Positions 8,561 through 15,630 of a stretch of DNA of 64,000 bases are shown one piece after another. Position 1 is the first letter of the stretch; each line of letters begins with the position of its first letter. Below the pieces are notes generated by a model. It did no database searches, was not told the DNA's origin, and saw nothing but the letters and a program-made list of their open reading frames with translations. Source of the stretch: SURF-43 sp964628985 (lineage in GTDB: Bacteria; Chloroflexota; Dehalococcoidia; UBA2979); contig CAZVNJ010000004.1 in NCBI GenBank assembly GCA_964628985.1, forward strand, positions 38,092 to 102,091, given 5' to 3'. The position numbers and the translations under genes are program-made.

Positions 8561-9070
8561 ATGCCGCGCTCTCGGAAATCGCTCGCGCTCGCGCTCACAC
8601 TGTCGCTCGTCGCCTTTTTCGCGGCCGCGTGTTCGCGAGTACAGACGGATCAAGTCGCTCCGAGTCCCACGCCGACTGAGACTCCCGCCCCGGTTGCAGC
8701 GCCGCCGAGCGACCCATGTGCCCAGTGGACAGAGGTGGCACGCCTCGGGGCCGGTGCCTTCAATGGAGGCGCCCCCGAACTGCGGGTCAGCATCCCGAAG
8801 GCAGCCGAGGCGTTCTCGGTGTTCGCGCAGTCCGCTCCCGCAGCCGTGCGCGACGACGCGGGGCTGCTGGCGGAGCGGTGGAACGCGGTGGCGAAGGAAA
8901 TGCGCCGTGTTGACTATGAGCCAGCAAGGCTCGCCACGGACGCCCAACTCCGTGAATCCGTCGCTGCCTTCGGGACCGCTCCGGCGCGTGATGCGCAGAG
9001 CCGGATCGACTCGTGGTCTCGTGCCAACTGCAGCACACCAGCCACGCAGACGCCAACCGCGCGCCCCTAG
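8561..9070 (+). CDS. Small lipoprotein
   Basis: A 169-residue exported lipoprotein. ATG 8561 follows a GAGGAG site at 8551-8556; a GTG 12 bases upstream is less likely. The signal peptide ends in a lipobox FFAAAC (Cys about residue 24), followed by a Pro/Thr linker (PSPTPTETPAPVAAPP) that would hold the domain off the membrane. The folded part contains three further Cys residues (SDPCAQW, RANC), possibly one disulfide. The domain is not recognised. It stands alone between the terminator at 8367 and the convergent phosphotransferase gene. Confidence 0.75.
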   Translation: MPRSRKSLALALTLSLVAFFAAACSRVQTDQVAPSPTPTETPAPVAAPPSDPCAQWTEVARLGAGAFNGGAPELRVSIPKAAEAFSVFAQSAPAAVRDDAGLLAERWNAVAKEMRRVDYEPARLATDAQLRESVAAFGTAPARDAQSRIDSWSRANCSTPATQTPTARP

Positions 9071-9142
9071 CCCTCGGCTGCTGCTAACCCCGGCGCTGAC
9101 GCGACCTGCGCGGTGGTGCGCAGTCGGGTGGCGGTTCGGTCG

Positions 9143-10045
9143 TCAGCGATCGAGCCGCAGTCCGTGTTGATCGATCGCAATACGGATTTCGTTGAGAAGT
9201 TGCGTGCCCATGCGCCGTCCGTCGGGGAATTGATCGCGGTAGTCCCAGCGCCACGCGGCAACTATCGCCAGCATCAACACCCAGCAGACGCGGACCAGTT
9301 CTTGGTCGGCACGCCGATACTGCTCGCTCACCCGAGAGTGGTAGTGCCTGTCCGCTGACGCGCCGTTCCCGACGCCCGCGGGTAATCCGGAGCAATGCGC
9401 GATGTCAAACTCGATCGGACCGTAGCAGCATGTCTCGAGGTCAATGAACAGGAGCCCCTGCTGCGTCCGGAGGAGATTGCCGGCATGGGGCTCGCCGTGT
9501 AGCAGTTGCTCCGGTGCGCCCCGGTCCTGGACCATTCGCGTGAGTGAACGGAGCGTGCTGCTCAGTAGGCTGCGGTCGGCGTCAGTCAGGTCCGGCGTGA
9601 AGAGTCGATCATCGACGAGTGCCTGCGCCTCCAATACCCGGTCCGTAAAGTGCGGCGCTGCCAGGTCGGCCTGCCGCATGCTGGCATGCAAGCGCTCTAG
9701 AACTTCCACGTAGGCACGCGGTTCCATGTCACCGGGTGCGGACGGGTAGTACGTCCAGAGCGTGATGGCGTACCCGTCTCGGACGTGGACCGCAGCCTCC
9801 ACGCGGGGATCGAGCCCGGCCACCGGGGCGTTGACGGCGACGAGCCGCCGGGCCGCCTCGACCTCGAAGGCGGCCCCGGCCTGGTGCCCGCCGGGCGCGA
9901 CTCGGGCCAGGACGTCGCAGGGCATCAGCCGCACAGCGAGCCGGTTCGAGGCCTGAAGGACAGCCGCGTCCTCCACCCTTAGCCCAAGCGCCGTCGCGGT
10001 GGAGACGGCTGCGCCGATCGCCCGGGTCACTTCGGCGGTGTCCAT
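9143..10045 (-). CDS. APH-family phosphotransferase
   Basis: A 300-residue protein of the aminoglycoside phosphotransferase / choline kinase fold. The catalytic loop is LLHGEPHAGNLL (His and Asn as in the Brenner motif H-x-D-x-x-x-x-N, but with Glu where the catalytic Asp normally sits) and the metal-binding segment is LFIDLETCCYGP. The Glu-for-Asp change is conservative, so activity is uncertain. The N-terminal lobe lacks a clear Gly-rich loop, as usual in this family. The substrate cannot be told; most environmental members are not antibiotic-resistance enzymes. It is transcribed away from phage module 1, with about 325 bases of intergenic DNA between them. Confidence 0.82.
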   Translation of the reverse strand: MDTAEVTRAIGAAVSTATALGLRVEDAAVLQASNRLAVRLMPCDVLARVAPGGHQAGAAFEVEAARRLVAVNAPVAGLDPRVEAAVHVRDGYAITLWTYYPSAPGDMEPRAYVEVLERLHASMRQADLAAPHFTDRVLEAQALVDDRLFTPDLTDADRSLLSSTLRSLTRMVQDRGAPEQLLHGEPHAGNLLRTQQGLLFIDLETCCYGPIEFDIAHCSGLPAGVGNGASADRHYHSRVSEQYRRADQELVRVCWVLMLAIVAAWRWDYRDQFPDGRRMGTQLLNEIRIAIDQHGLRLDR

Positions 10046-10314
10046 CGCGGTGGCGTCCTGTTCGCGTCCGCAGAGACGCTCTCACGACTCGAACCGGATG
10101 AGCGAGCGCGGGGCGATCGCAGCCGCCCGTCACCTCCCGCCTTCGAGCTGGGGTCGATGCCCGAGGGCGCTCGCTTCCTGACATTTCCTGCCACTGTCCG
10201 TCCCTGAGGCAGAGTGGCCGGCTGCCCCCTGCACGCTCGGCGGCCTCGTGCGCTACGCTCCCGACCGCCCGGATCGAGGCGCCTGATAGCCCTCGAGTTC
10301 GCGCCGCAAGCCAC

Positions 10315-10342
10315 TTGCGGGCATCAGAACAAGTGTTCTACT
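10315..10342 (+). promoter_or_regulatory. LexA-type operator and promoter of phage module 1
   Basis: GAAC-AAGT-GTTC at 10327-10338 is a perfect Gram-positive-type SOS box (with flanking A and T making AGAAC...GTTCT). It sits between a possible -35 (TTGCGG, 10315-10320) and -10 (TCTACT, 10337-10342), where a bound repressor would block RNA polymerase, and ends 33 bases before the first start codon of the terminase operon. The remaining intergenic stretch 10046-10314 holds no other clear signal. Confidence 0.75.
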
Positions 10343-10371
10343 CTCCCTCTCCCAACGAGAGGGGGCAGGCA

Positions 10372-10665
10372 ATGGACACTGGCTGGGGCGACCTCTGGCA
10401 CGGACTTGGCATCGCCCAGCAGGCAGCGCTCCTCGGCGGCGCCGTTGCCAACTCGGCCTACTTCGTCCATCGCGCGCTGATCGAGCGGGGCGCGGTCCGC
10501 CTCGCAGCCGCCGTCCTCGGCGGCCTCTTTGGCGGCGTGGCCCTGGAGGCCACCGCGCGCCTCGAGCACGCGGGAAGCACCGCCGAGATTGTCCGGCGTG
10601 CCCCACTGCTCGCCGCCACCCTTGTCGCCTTCGCCCTCGTCGCGCTCCCGCGAGGTGCGCGATGA
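10372..10665 (+). CDS. Small membrane protein at head of phage module 1 (holin candidate)
   Basis: A 97-residue protein starting at ATG 10372, first gene after the LexA-type operator. It has two or three hydrophobic stretches (about residues 17-32, 45-58 and 77-92), with a short charged tail LPRGAR. Size and position suggest a phage membrane protein such as a holin, but no family motif is visible, so this is an inference from context. Its stop overlaps the next start (ATGA at 10662-10665), indicating translational coupling. Confidence 0.6.
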   Translation: MDTGWGDLWHGLGIAQQAALLGGAVANSAYFVHRALIERGAVRLAAAVLGGLFGGVALEATARLEHAGSTAEIVRRAPLLAATLVAFALVALPRGAR

Positions 10666-10823
10666 GCGCCGGGATGCTCGCCGCTGACATCGAGGCTGGC
10701 CGCTACGAGATCGCCGCGCTGCGGCTCATCTCCGGATTCCTGATCGCGCTGCGTGAAAGTGCTCCGCCGGCCCGCGAGGCCTTGCTCACGCTCCTGACGC
10801 GAGAAGACGGTGGCCAGGCATGA
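10662..10823 (+). CDS. 53-residue phage-module protein
   Basis: A short gene from ATG 10662 to TGA 10823, overlapping its neighbours by four bases on both sides (ATGA at 10662 and again at 10820). The product begins MSAGMLAADIEAGRYEIAAL and is mostly helical with acidic and hydrophobic residues. The double ATGA overlap in a five-gene chain is strong evidence that it is translated. Function unknown; small head or packaging accessory proteins are common at this position. Confidence 0.65.
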   Translation: MSAGMLAADIEAGRYEIAALRLISGFLIALRESAPPAREALLTLLTREDGGQA

Positions 10824-11134
10824 CCGACGGCAGCACCTTCTACGACCGTGCACTCGACGCTGCGGACCGCGACGCGGTTGATGCCGCGCGTGGCGTCCAC
10901 GGGATCGACGACGAAGTAGCGCTGCTGCGGGTCCAGGTACGGCGACTACTTGAGGCCGGGAACCCGGATCCGAAGGTGCTGCAGTCTGGTATCCGGTTGC
11001 TGATCCAGGCCCTCGCTGCCCAGCATCGCTTGAGCGGCGCACAGGCGGAGGGCGTCGAAAGCGCCGCCGCCGCCGCCATCGAGCAGTTCGCGGCGCTCAT
11101 GCATCCTCTCGACACGACAGGCGATGCCGCGTGA
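10820..11134 (+). CDS. 104-residue phage-module protein, unknown
   Basis: A helical, mildly acidic protein beginning MTDGSTFYDRALDAADRDAV, with a middle segment LLRVQVRRLLEAGNPDPKVL and an Ala-rich C-terminal helix. No Cys and no membrane segment. Start and stop both overlap the neighbouring genes by four bases (ATGA at 10820, GTGA at 11131), so it belongs to the terminase operon. No family recognised. A small terminase subunit often sits directly before the large one, but I see no DNA-binding motif here, so I do not claim it. Confidence 0.65.
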   Translation: MTDGSTFYDRALDAADRDAVDAARGVHGIDDEVALLRVQVRRLLEAGNPDPKVLQSGIRLLIQALAAQHRLSGAQAEGVESAAAAAIEQFAALMHPLDTTGDAA

Positions 11135-11370
11135 ACCGCGCCCACCACAACACGGGGCGGCTCGCGGAGGCGCTCCGCGTGCTCTCGCGCGCCCGTCGTG
11201 CCGCGCCGATCGCCGCCCACGCGGCGCCCCCGACGCTGCTCGAGGTCGGCCTGCGTCTCGCCTCGCTTGAGCGGGAGGTCGCTGAGGTGCGCTCGCGCGT
11301 GAACGGTGTGCTGTTCGCCGTCGTCGCCTCCGTCCTCGCCCAACTCGCGACGAAGGTGGTGGTGGGATGA
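11131..11370 (+). CDS. 79-residue coiled-coil/membrane protein (XhlA-like layout)
   Basis: GTG start at 11131. The layout is a basic Ala-rich N-terminus, a short coiled coil (LLEVGLRLASLEREVAEVRS, about residues 36-55) and one C-terminal membrane segment (VLFAVVASVLAQLATKVV). A coiled coil followed by one terminal membrane helix is the layout of XhlA-type phage lysis accessory proteins; the match is of shape, not of sequence. It overlaps the next gene by four bases (ATGA at 11367). Confidence 0.6.
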   Translation: MNRAHHNTGRLAEALRVLSRARRAAPIAAHAAPPTLLEVGLRLASLEREVAEVRSRVNGVLFAVVASVLAQLATKVVVG

Positions 11371-12758
11371 GCCTTCCCATGCTGCGCCCGTACCAGGCTG
11401 AGATCGCACGGGCGATCCTCGGACGCGTCGCTGCCCGCAGCGGTGGCTCGCTCTCCATCGAAGTGGCGCGACAGGGCGGTAAGAACGAAACCTCCGCTCA
11501 GGTTGAACTGCTCACGCTGACCGCGCATTCCGGCGCTGGCGGAGCGCTCGTGAAGTGCGCGCCCACGCTACAACCGCAGGCACTCATCTCCCTCGACCGG
11601 CTGGAGTCCCGAGCACGCGGGGCCGGCCTCGGCCGGTCTGTGCGGCGCTCCGGGACCACCGTGCGTTGCGGGCGAGCCGTCGCTCACTTTCTCTCCGCGG
11701 AGCGCGGCGCCAACGTCGTCGGTCACACTGCTGACCTGTTGCTCGAGGTGGACGAGGCGCAGGACGTCGACCCGGAGAAGTTCGACCGCGACTTCCGGCC
11801 GATGGCGGCTGCCTCGGACGCGCCCGTCGTCTACTACGGCACTCCGTGGGGATCGCGATCGCTGCTCGCGCAGGCGAGGGCCCACCACGTCGCGCTCGAG
11901 CGTCGAGGTGGCGGGCAGCGGCATTTCCGCGTGGACTGGGAACAAGTGGCGGGGAGCCACCCGCCGTATCGACGCTACGTGGAGGCGGAGCGTGACCGCC
12001 TCGGTGAGCGGCACCCGCTCTTCCGCACGCAGTACCTCCTCGAGGAAGTCGCCGACGCGGGCCGGCTGTTCGACGCCGCCACCCTGGCTCAGATCGAGGG
12101 TGACCACGACCGCCTGAGCGCGCCGCGCGACGGCGACCGCTACGTCGCAGGCCTCGACCTCGCCGGGCCCGCGCTCGATGGGCGTGCAAGGCCTGAGCGT
12201 GACTGGACCGTGCTCACCATTGCCCGCGTGCTTCGCGCGCAGACGCTGGACGGCCGCGGCCTGCCCTCGATCGAGGTAGTGGAGCACCAGGCGTGGCAGG
12301 GCGCGGCGACCGAGCCGCTCCTGCAGACCCTCGCGGACCGGCTGCGTCGCGTCTGGCGCATCGTCCGTGTCGCCGTCGACGCGACGGGCCTCGGGGCGCC
12401 GGTTGCGGACCTGCTGGCGAATGCCCTCGGACGGGGCGTGGTGGATCCCGTGGTGTTCACGGGCGAGCGCAAGAGCCGGCTCGGGTACGCGCTGCTGGCC
12501 GCGGTGCACGCGGGCCGGCTGCGCCTCTACCGCCCGGACGGTAGCCCGGAGCACGTGTCGTGCCGATCGCAACTCGCGCTGGCGCGCGCGGCCTACGGCT
12601 CAAGCCACGCCATGCAGTTCGACGTCGACCCCGCCGAGGGGCACGACGACTACCTGATGAGCCTCGCACTCGCGGTGCACGCCGCGGGTGTGGACGGCGG
12701 ACCGCGCGTCGCACGCGGCCGCACGACGGATGGTGCGACAGATGGGGGTGTCCAGTGA
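11367..12758 (+). CDS. terL: Phage terminase large subunit
   Basis: A 463-residue DNA-packaging motor: ATPase plus headful or cos nuclease. ATPase motifs: a deviant Walker A, VARQGGKNETSA (residues 33-44), of the ARQ-G-GKN type seen in many terminases, and Walker B LLLEVDEAQD with Asp129 and catalytic Glu130. The RNase H-like nuclease has three acidic sites: GLDLAG (Asp264), RVAVDATGLG (Asp338) and EGHDDYLMSLALA (Asp427/Asp428). All catalytic residues are present and length is normal, so the gene looks functional rather than decayed. It overlaps genes on both sides by four bases (ATGA upstream, GTGA downstream). Confidence 0.95.
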   Translation: MSLPMLRPYQAEIARAILGRVAARSGGSLSIEVARQGGKNETSAQVELLTLTAHSGAGGALVKCAPTLQPQALISLDRLESRARGAGLGRSVRRSGTTVRCGRAVAHFLSAERGANVVGHTADLLLEVDEAQDVDPEKFDRDFRPMAAASDAPVVYYGTPWGSRSLLAQARAHHVALERRGGGQRHFRVDWEQVAGSHPPYRRYVEAERDRLGERHPLFRTQYLLEEVADAGRLFDAATLAQIEGDHDRLSAPRDGDRYVAGLDLAGPALDGRARPERDWTVLTIARVLRAQTLDGRGLPSIEVVEHQAWQGAATEPLLQTLADRLRRVWRIVRVAVDATGLGAPVADLLANALGRGVVDPVVFTGERKSRLGYALLAAVHAGRLRLYRPDGSPEHVSCRSQLALARAAYGSSHAMQFDVDPAEGHDDYLMSLALAVHAAGVDGGPRVARGRTTDGATDGGVQ

Positions 12759-13225
12759 CCGACATGACCGACATGACTGACAGGACAGACGTCGCGACGT
12801 ACGAGGGCTCAGTCGACGTCCTCGACGGGGTCTCGGGTGGCGGGGGCTACAGCGGTGGGAGTGTCTTCGCGCTCCCGGTCATGACGGCGGCCGCCGTCTA
12901 TGCACGCCGCCACGGCCAGGTGCGGAGTGACGCGCTCCCCGAGCACATCGAGTACCGCGACGAAGGCTGCGACCTGTTCGCGTCCTGCCTGACCTGCCCG
13001 CTTCCCCGCTGCCGGTACGACGAGCCGGGCGGCGTGCGCGCCATGCTGAACCGCGAGCGCGATCACCAGATCCGTGCGTTGCGCGAGGACCCCAGCCTCT
13101 CCGTGGACGACATCGCGGACCGCTTCGGTGTCTCACGCCGCACCGTCTTCCGCGCGCTCGAGGGCCACGTGACCCGTTGTGGCGCCCGCCCCGAGGCTGG
13201 GCGCGAGGGGAAGAGGAGCGCCTGA
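12755..13225 (+). CDS. HTH protein with four-Cys motif between terminase and portal
   Basis: A 156-residue protein. GTG 12755 is chosen because it overlaps the terminase stop (GTGA) and removes an upstream stretch that is only a shadow of terL. The middle has CDLFASCLTCPLPRC, a C-x5-C-x2-C-x4-C cluster that could bind zinc or an Fe-S centre, followed after a linker by a helix-turn-helix, SVDDIADRFGVSRRTVFRAL. DNA-binding plus position suggests a small-terminase-like recognition subunit or an operon regulator; the sequence cannot decide. Its stop overlaps the portal start (TGATG at 13223-13227). Confidence 0.75.
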   Translation: MTDMTDMTDRTDVATYEGSVDVLDGVSGGGGYSGGSVFALPVMTAAAVYARRHGQVRSDALPEHIEYRDEGCDLFASCLTCPLPRCRYDEPGGVRAMLNRERDHQIRALREDPSLSVDDIADRFGVSRRTVFRALEGHVTRCGARPEAGREGKRSA

Positions 13226-14763
13226 TGCCCGCGGCCACGGAGACCTCACTCCCGCGCACCATCGATCGCATGGATGCAGACCGCCTGCGCCGCTATCGCG
13301 AATACCTCGATTACCACGAGGGCCGTCGCGGCGCGCCGCCCGCCCGTCCACGCGAGCGCAGCCTCATGTTCAACTACGCCCGCGCGATCGTGGAGAAGGG
13401 CGTCTCCTACCTCGTTACTGACCACCACCCGGAGGTCACCACCGCGGACGGCTCGGCCGAGGCGCGCTCCCAGGCAACCGAGGCGACGCGGCTGCTTGAC
13501 GAGACATGGGAGGCGAACGACCTCGCACGCCTCGACGTCGAGACGGAGATCGATACGGCCGTCCTCGGTGACGGCGCCTTCAAGGTGACGTGGGACGACG
13601 CCGAGGGACGGGTGGTGGTCACTGCGCCGGACGTGCAAGGTCTCTTCGCCTGGTGGCACCCGGACGACGTCCACCGCCTGCGGCGTGTCGCCTCTCGGTA
13701 CACCCTGGACGCGGAGGACGCCGCGGAGCGCCTCGGTCGCGCGCCACGCGCCACCGCAGGGGGCCGGCCGGCGCGCGTGGGGATCGTCGAGGCATGGACG
13801 GCTGACCGGTTCGACCTCTGGATGGAAGGCGAACTCGTCGAGAGTCGCGCCAACCCGTACGGCGTCATCCCCTTCGTCATCTATCCCAACCTGCCGAGGC
13901 CCAAGCAGTTCTGGGGCATCTCCGACATCGAGCCGATCCGCGGCACGCTCGAGGAGTTGAACCGCGCATACACGCAGTTGTCGCGCATCCTGGAACTCTC
14001 CGGGAACCCGATCGCCGTCCTCGAGAACGTGGAGGAGGCACGCGACATCGCGGTGCAGCCCGGCGCGGTGTGGGAGGTGCCGGAGCAGGCGCGCGCCTAC
14101 CTCCTCGACCTGCTGCAGGGCGGCGGCGTCCGCCTCCATGTGGAGTACGTGGACCTGATCTACCGAGCCCTGCACGACCTGGCGGAGACGCCACGGATCG
14201 CCTTCGGTGAATCGAGGAGCGACGCATCCGGGGTGGCCCTGCAGGTGGAACTCGACCCGCTGCTGCGGCGCGTCGCGCGGAAGCGCCTGATCCGCTCGGC
14301 CGCCCTCCGTCGCCGCGACCGCCTGATCCTCGACGTCGCCGCAGCACACACCGGCCGCACGTTCAGCCGCGTGCGCACGGACGTCGCCTGGGGCCCCGTC
14401 TTCGCGCACGACCCGGGCATGCGTGTGATGCCCCCTGCCCCGGGTGCTGCGTCCCCACCGATCGAGGCCCATCGCAACGCAGCCTGGCCCCACCCCGCGA
14501 CGCGCCGCACCGCGCGCGGCCCCTCGCGAGGGCGGATGGCCGAGCCCCTCTCGGCCTCCGCCCTCGCTTTCCAGGCCGACCTCAACTTCGGGAGGTGCGG
14601 GCCTCGACCTCGGGATGCTCGCGATACCACGCCACCGTCCGTGCAAGCCCCTCCGCGAGGGGGACCTCTGGACGCCAGCCCGTCAGCCGGTGGGACGCGT
14701 CGATGTCCGCCACGCGGCTGTGCTCTAGCGGACGGGCGGGCAGTGCGCCGAACTCCGGGGTGA
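13225..14763 (+). CDS. Phage portal protein with abnormal C-terminus
   Basis: ATG 13225 is preceded by GAAGAGGAG. Residues 1 to about 400 read as an SPP1 gp6/HK97-type portal: RSLMFNYARAIVEKGVSYL near the N-terminus, ETEIDTAVLGDGAFKVTWDD, NPYGVIPFVIYPN, IEPIRGTLEELNRAYTQLSR and the late TDVAWGPVF strand. From about 14425 the reading changes to a Pro/Arg-rich, low-complexity string and runs 182 bases into the oppositely oriented epimerase gene, through a strong hairpin at 14528-14565. The true coding end is therefore probably before 14528, and the C-terminal domain has been frameshifted or cut off. Whether the portal still works is open. Confidence 0.82.
   Translation: MPAATETSLPRTIDRMDADRLRRYREYLDYHEGRRGAPPARPRERSLMFNYARAIVEKGVSYLVTDHHPEVTTADGSAEARSQATEATRLLDETWEANDLARLDVETEIDTAVLGDGAFKVTWDDAEGRVVVTAPDVQGLFAWWHPDDVHRLRRVASRYTLDAEDAAERLGRAPRATAGGRPARVGIVEAWTADRFDLWMEGELVESRANPYGVIPFVIYPNLPRPKQFWGISDIEPIRGTLEELNRAYTQLSRILELSGNPIAVLENVEEARDIAVQPGAVWEVPEQARAYLLDLLQGGGVRLHVEYVDLIYRALHDLAETPRIAFGESRSDASGVALQVELDPLLRRVARKRLIRSAALRRRDRLILDVAAAHTGRTFSRVRTDVAWGPVFAHDPGMRVMPPAPGAASPPIEAHRNAAWPHPATRRTARGPSRGRMAEPLSASALAFQADLNFGRCGPRPRDARDTTPPSVQAPPRGGPLDASPSAGGTRRCPPRGCALADGRAVRRTPG
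14528..14565. terminator. Strong hairpin between portal and epimerase
   Basis: GAGGGCGGA (14528-14536) pairs with TCCGCCCTC (14557-14565), and inside it GGCCGA (14538-14543) pairs with TCGGCC (14551-14556), leaving a 7-base loop and a one-base bulge: about 15 pairs. It is placed to end transcription of both convergent genes. It falls inside the extended portal reading frame, which argues that the portal's natural stop lay earlier. Confidence 0.7.
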
Positions 14764-15520
14764 TCCGTGAGTCCACACACTGCACGAGTTCCTCAACCAC
14801 CGACCGGATGGGCACCAGCCGCCCCGAACCCAGGTCTATCGTCTGCCCCGCCGCCTCTGGCGTGAGGGCGGCGGCGACCAGGCCCTCGACGACGTCGTCG
14901 ACGTACACCCAGTCGACGAGGCGGTCCCCGCTCGTCAACTTCGGCGCCTCGCCCCGAAGCAGACACTCGGTGACGTACGGGATGAGCTTCTTCCGATCGG
15001 CCTGGGCCGGCCCATAGGTCATGAAGATGCGAGCCGTGACCACGGGCAACGCGTAGAGGGCGTGGAACATCCGCGCATAGCCGCTGCTTGCCCACTTCGC
15101 CGCGGCGTAGGGGGAACCGGGCGTGTTGTTGCCTTCGAGTGGTTCTTCCATGGACCCCGCCAGGACCACGCTCTGGCAGCCGTGCTCGGCCAGCGCGGTC
15201 ATCAGATTCACGGTGCTGACGAGGTTGCTCTGCAGGGTGCTCGTTACCACTGAGAGGTCGCGGCTGCCGCTGACGAGACTGGCGAGGTGGAAGGTGAAGT
15301 CCGGCTTCACCTCGGAGACCACCCGATCGGCGACACCGGAAGTCGCGAGGTCGCCGGACCACCAGCGCACCCCGTCCGCCTCGTGGGGATGAGACTGGCG
15401 TGAGATTGCGTGGACCTGCGCCCCCGTGGCGAGGAGGCGGCAGCAGAGTGCGCCCCCAATGAAACCGCTCGCCCCCGTCACCAGGACGCGGCGGCCGTCA
15501 AAGGAAGTCGCGTGAGTCAT
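14582..15520 (-). CDS. NAD(P)-dependent sugar epimerase/dehydratase
   Basis: A 312-residue extended short-chain dehydrogenase acting on nucleotide sugars. ATG 15520 follows AGGTGA. Visible: nucleotide-binding GASGFIGG (residues ~17-24), acidic residue region GDLATSG, active-site Ser and YAAAK (Tyr-x-x-x-Lys), and the late motif DWVYVDDVVEGL typical of NDP-sugar 4-epimerases/dehydratases. The substrate cannot be assigned. It stands alone, divergent from the ABC exporter; the 110-base gap holds both promoters. Its 3' end is overlapped only by the aberrant tail of the portal frame. Confidence 0.88.
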   Translation of the reverse strand: MTHATSFDGRRVLVTGASGFIGGALCCRLLATGAQVHAISRQSHPHEADGVRWWSGDLATSGVADRVVSEVKPDFTFHLASLVSGSRDLSVVTSTLQSNLVSTVNLMTALAEHGCQSVVLAGSMEEPLEGNNTPGSPYAAAKWASSGYARMFHALYALPVVTARIFMTYGPAQADRKKLIPYVTECLLRGEAPKLTSGDRLVDWVYVDDVVEGLVAAALTPEAAGQTIDLGSGRLVPIRSVVEELVQCVDSRITPEFGALPARPLEHSRVADIDASHRLTGWRPEVPLAEGLARTVAWYREHPEVEARTSRS

Positions 15521-15630
15521 GGCGTCACCTCGCTGCGGCCCTCGAATCTGTTGCTCGTGATGCCGAGGGGAGTTCTTCCTGCACGGATCATCCCCTAGGC
15601 TGTGCGGGTTCCTGTCCCGCTCCGACTGCA

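Noticed and set aside
10046..10371. Attachment site or integrase remnant at the left edge of phage module 1
   Set aside because: No tRNA end, no direct repeat shared with the other module edges and no integrase motif could be found by eye.
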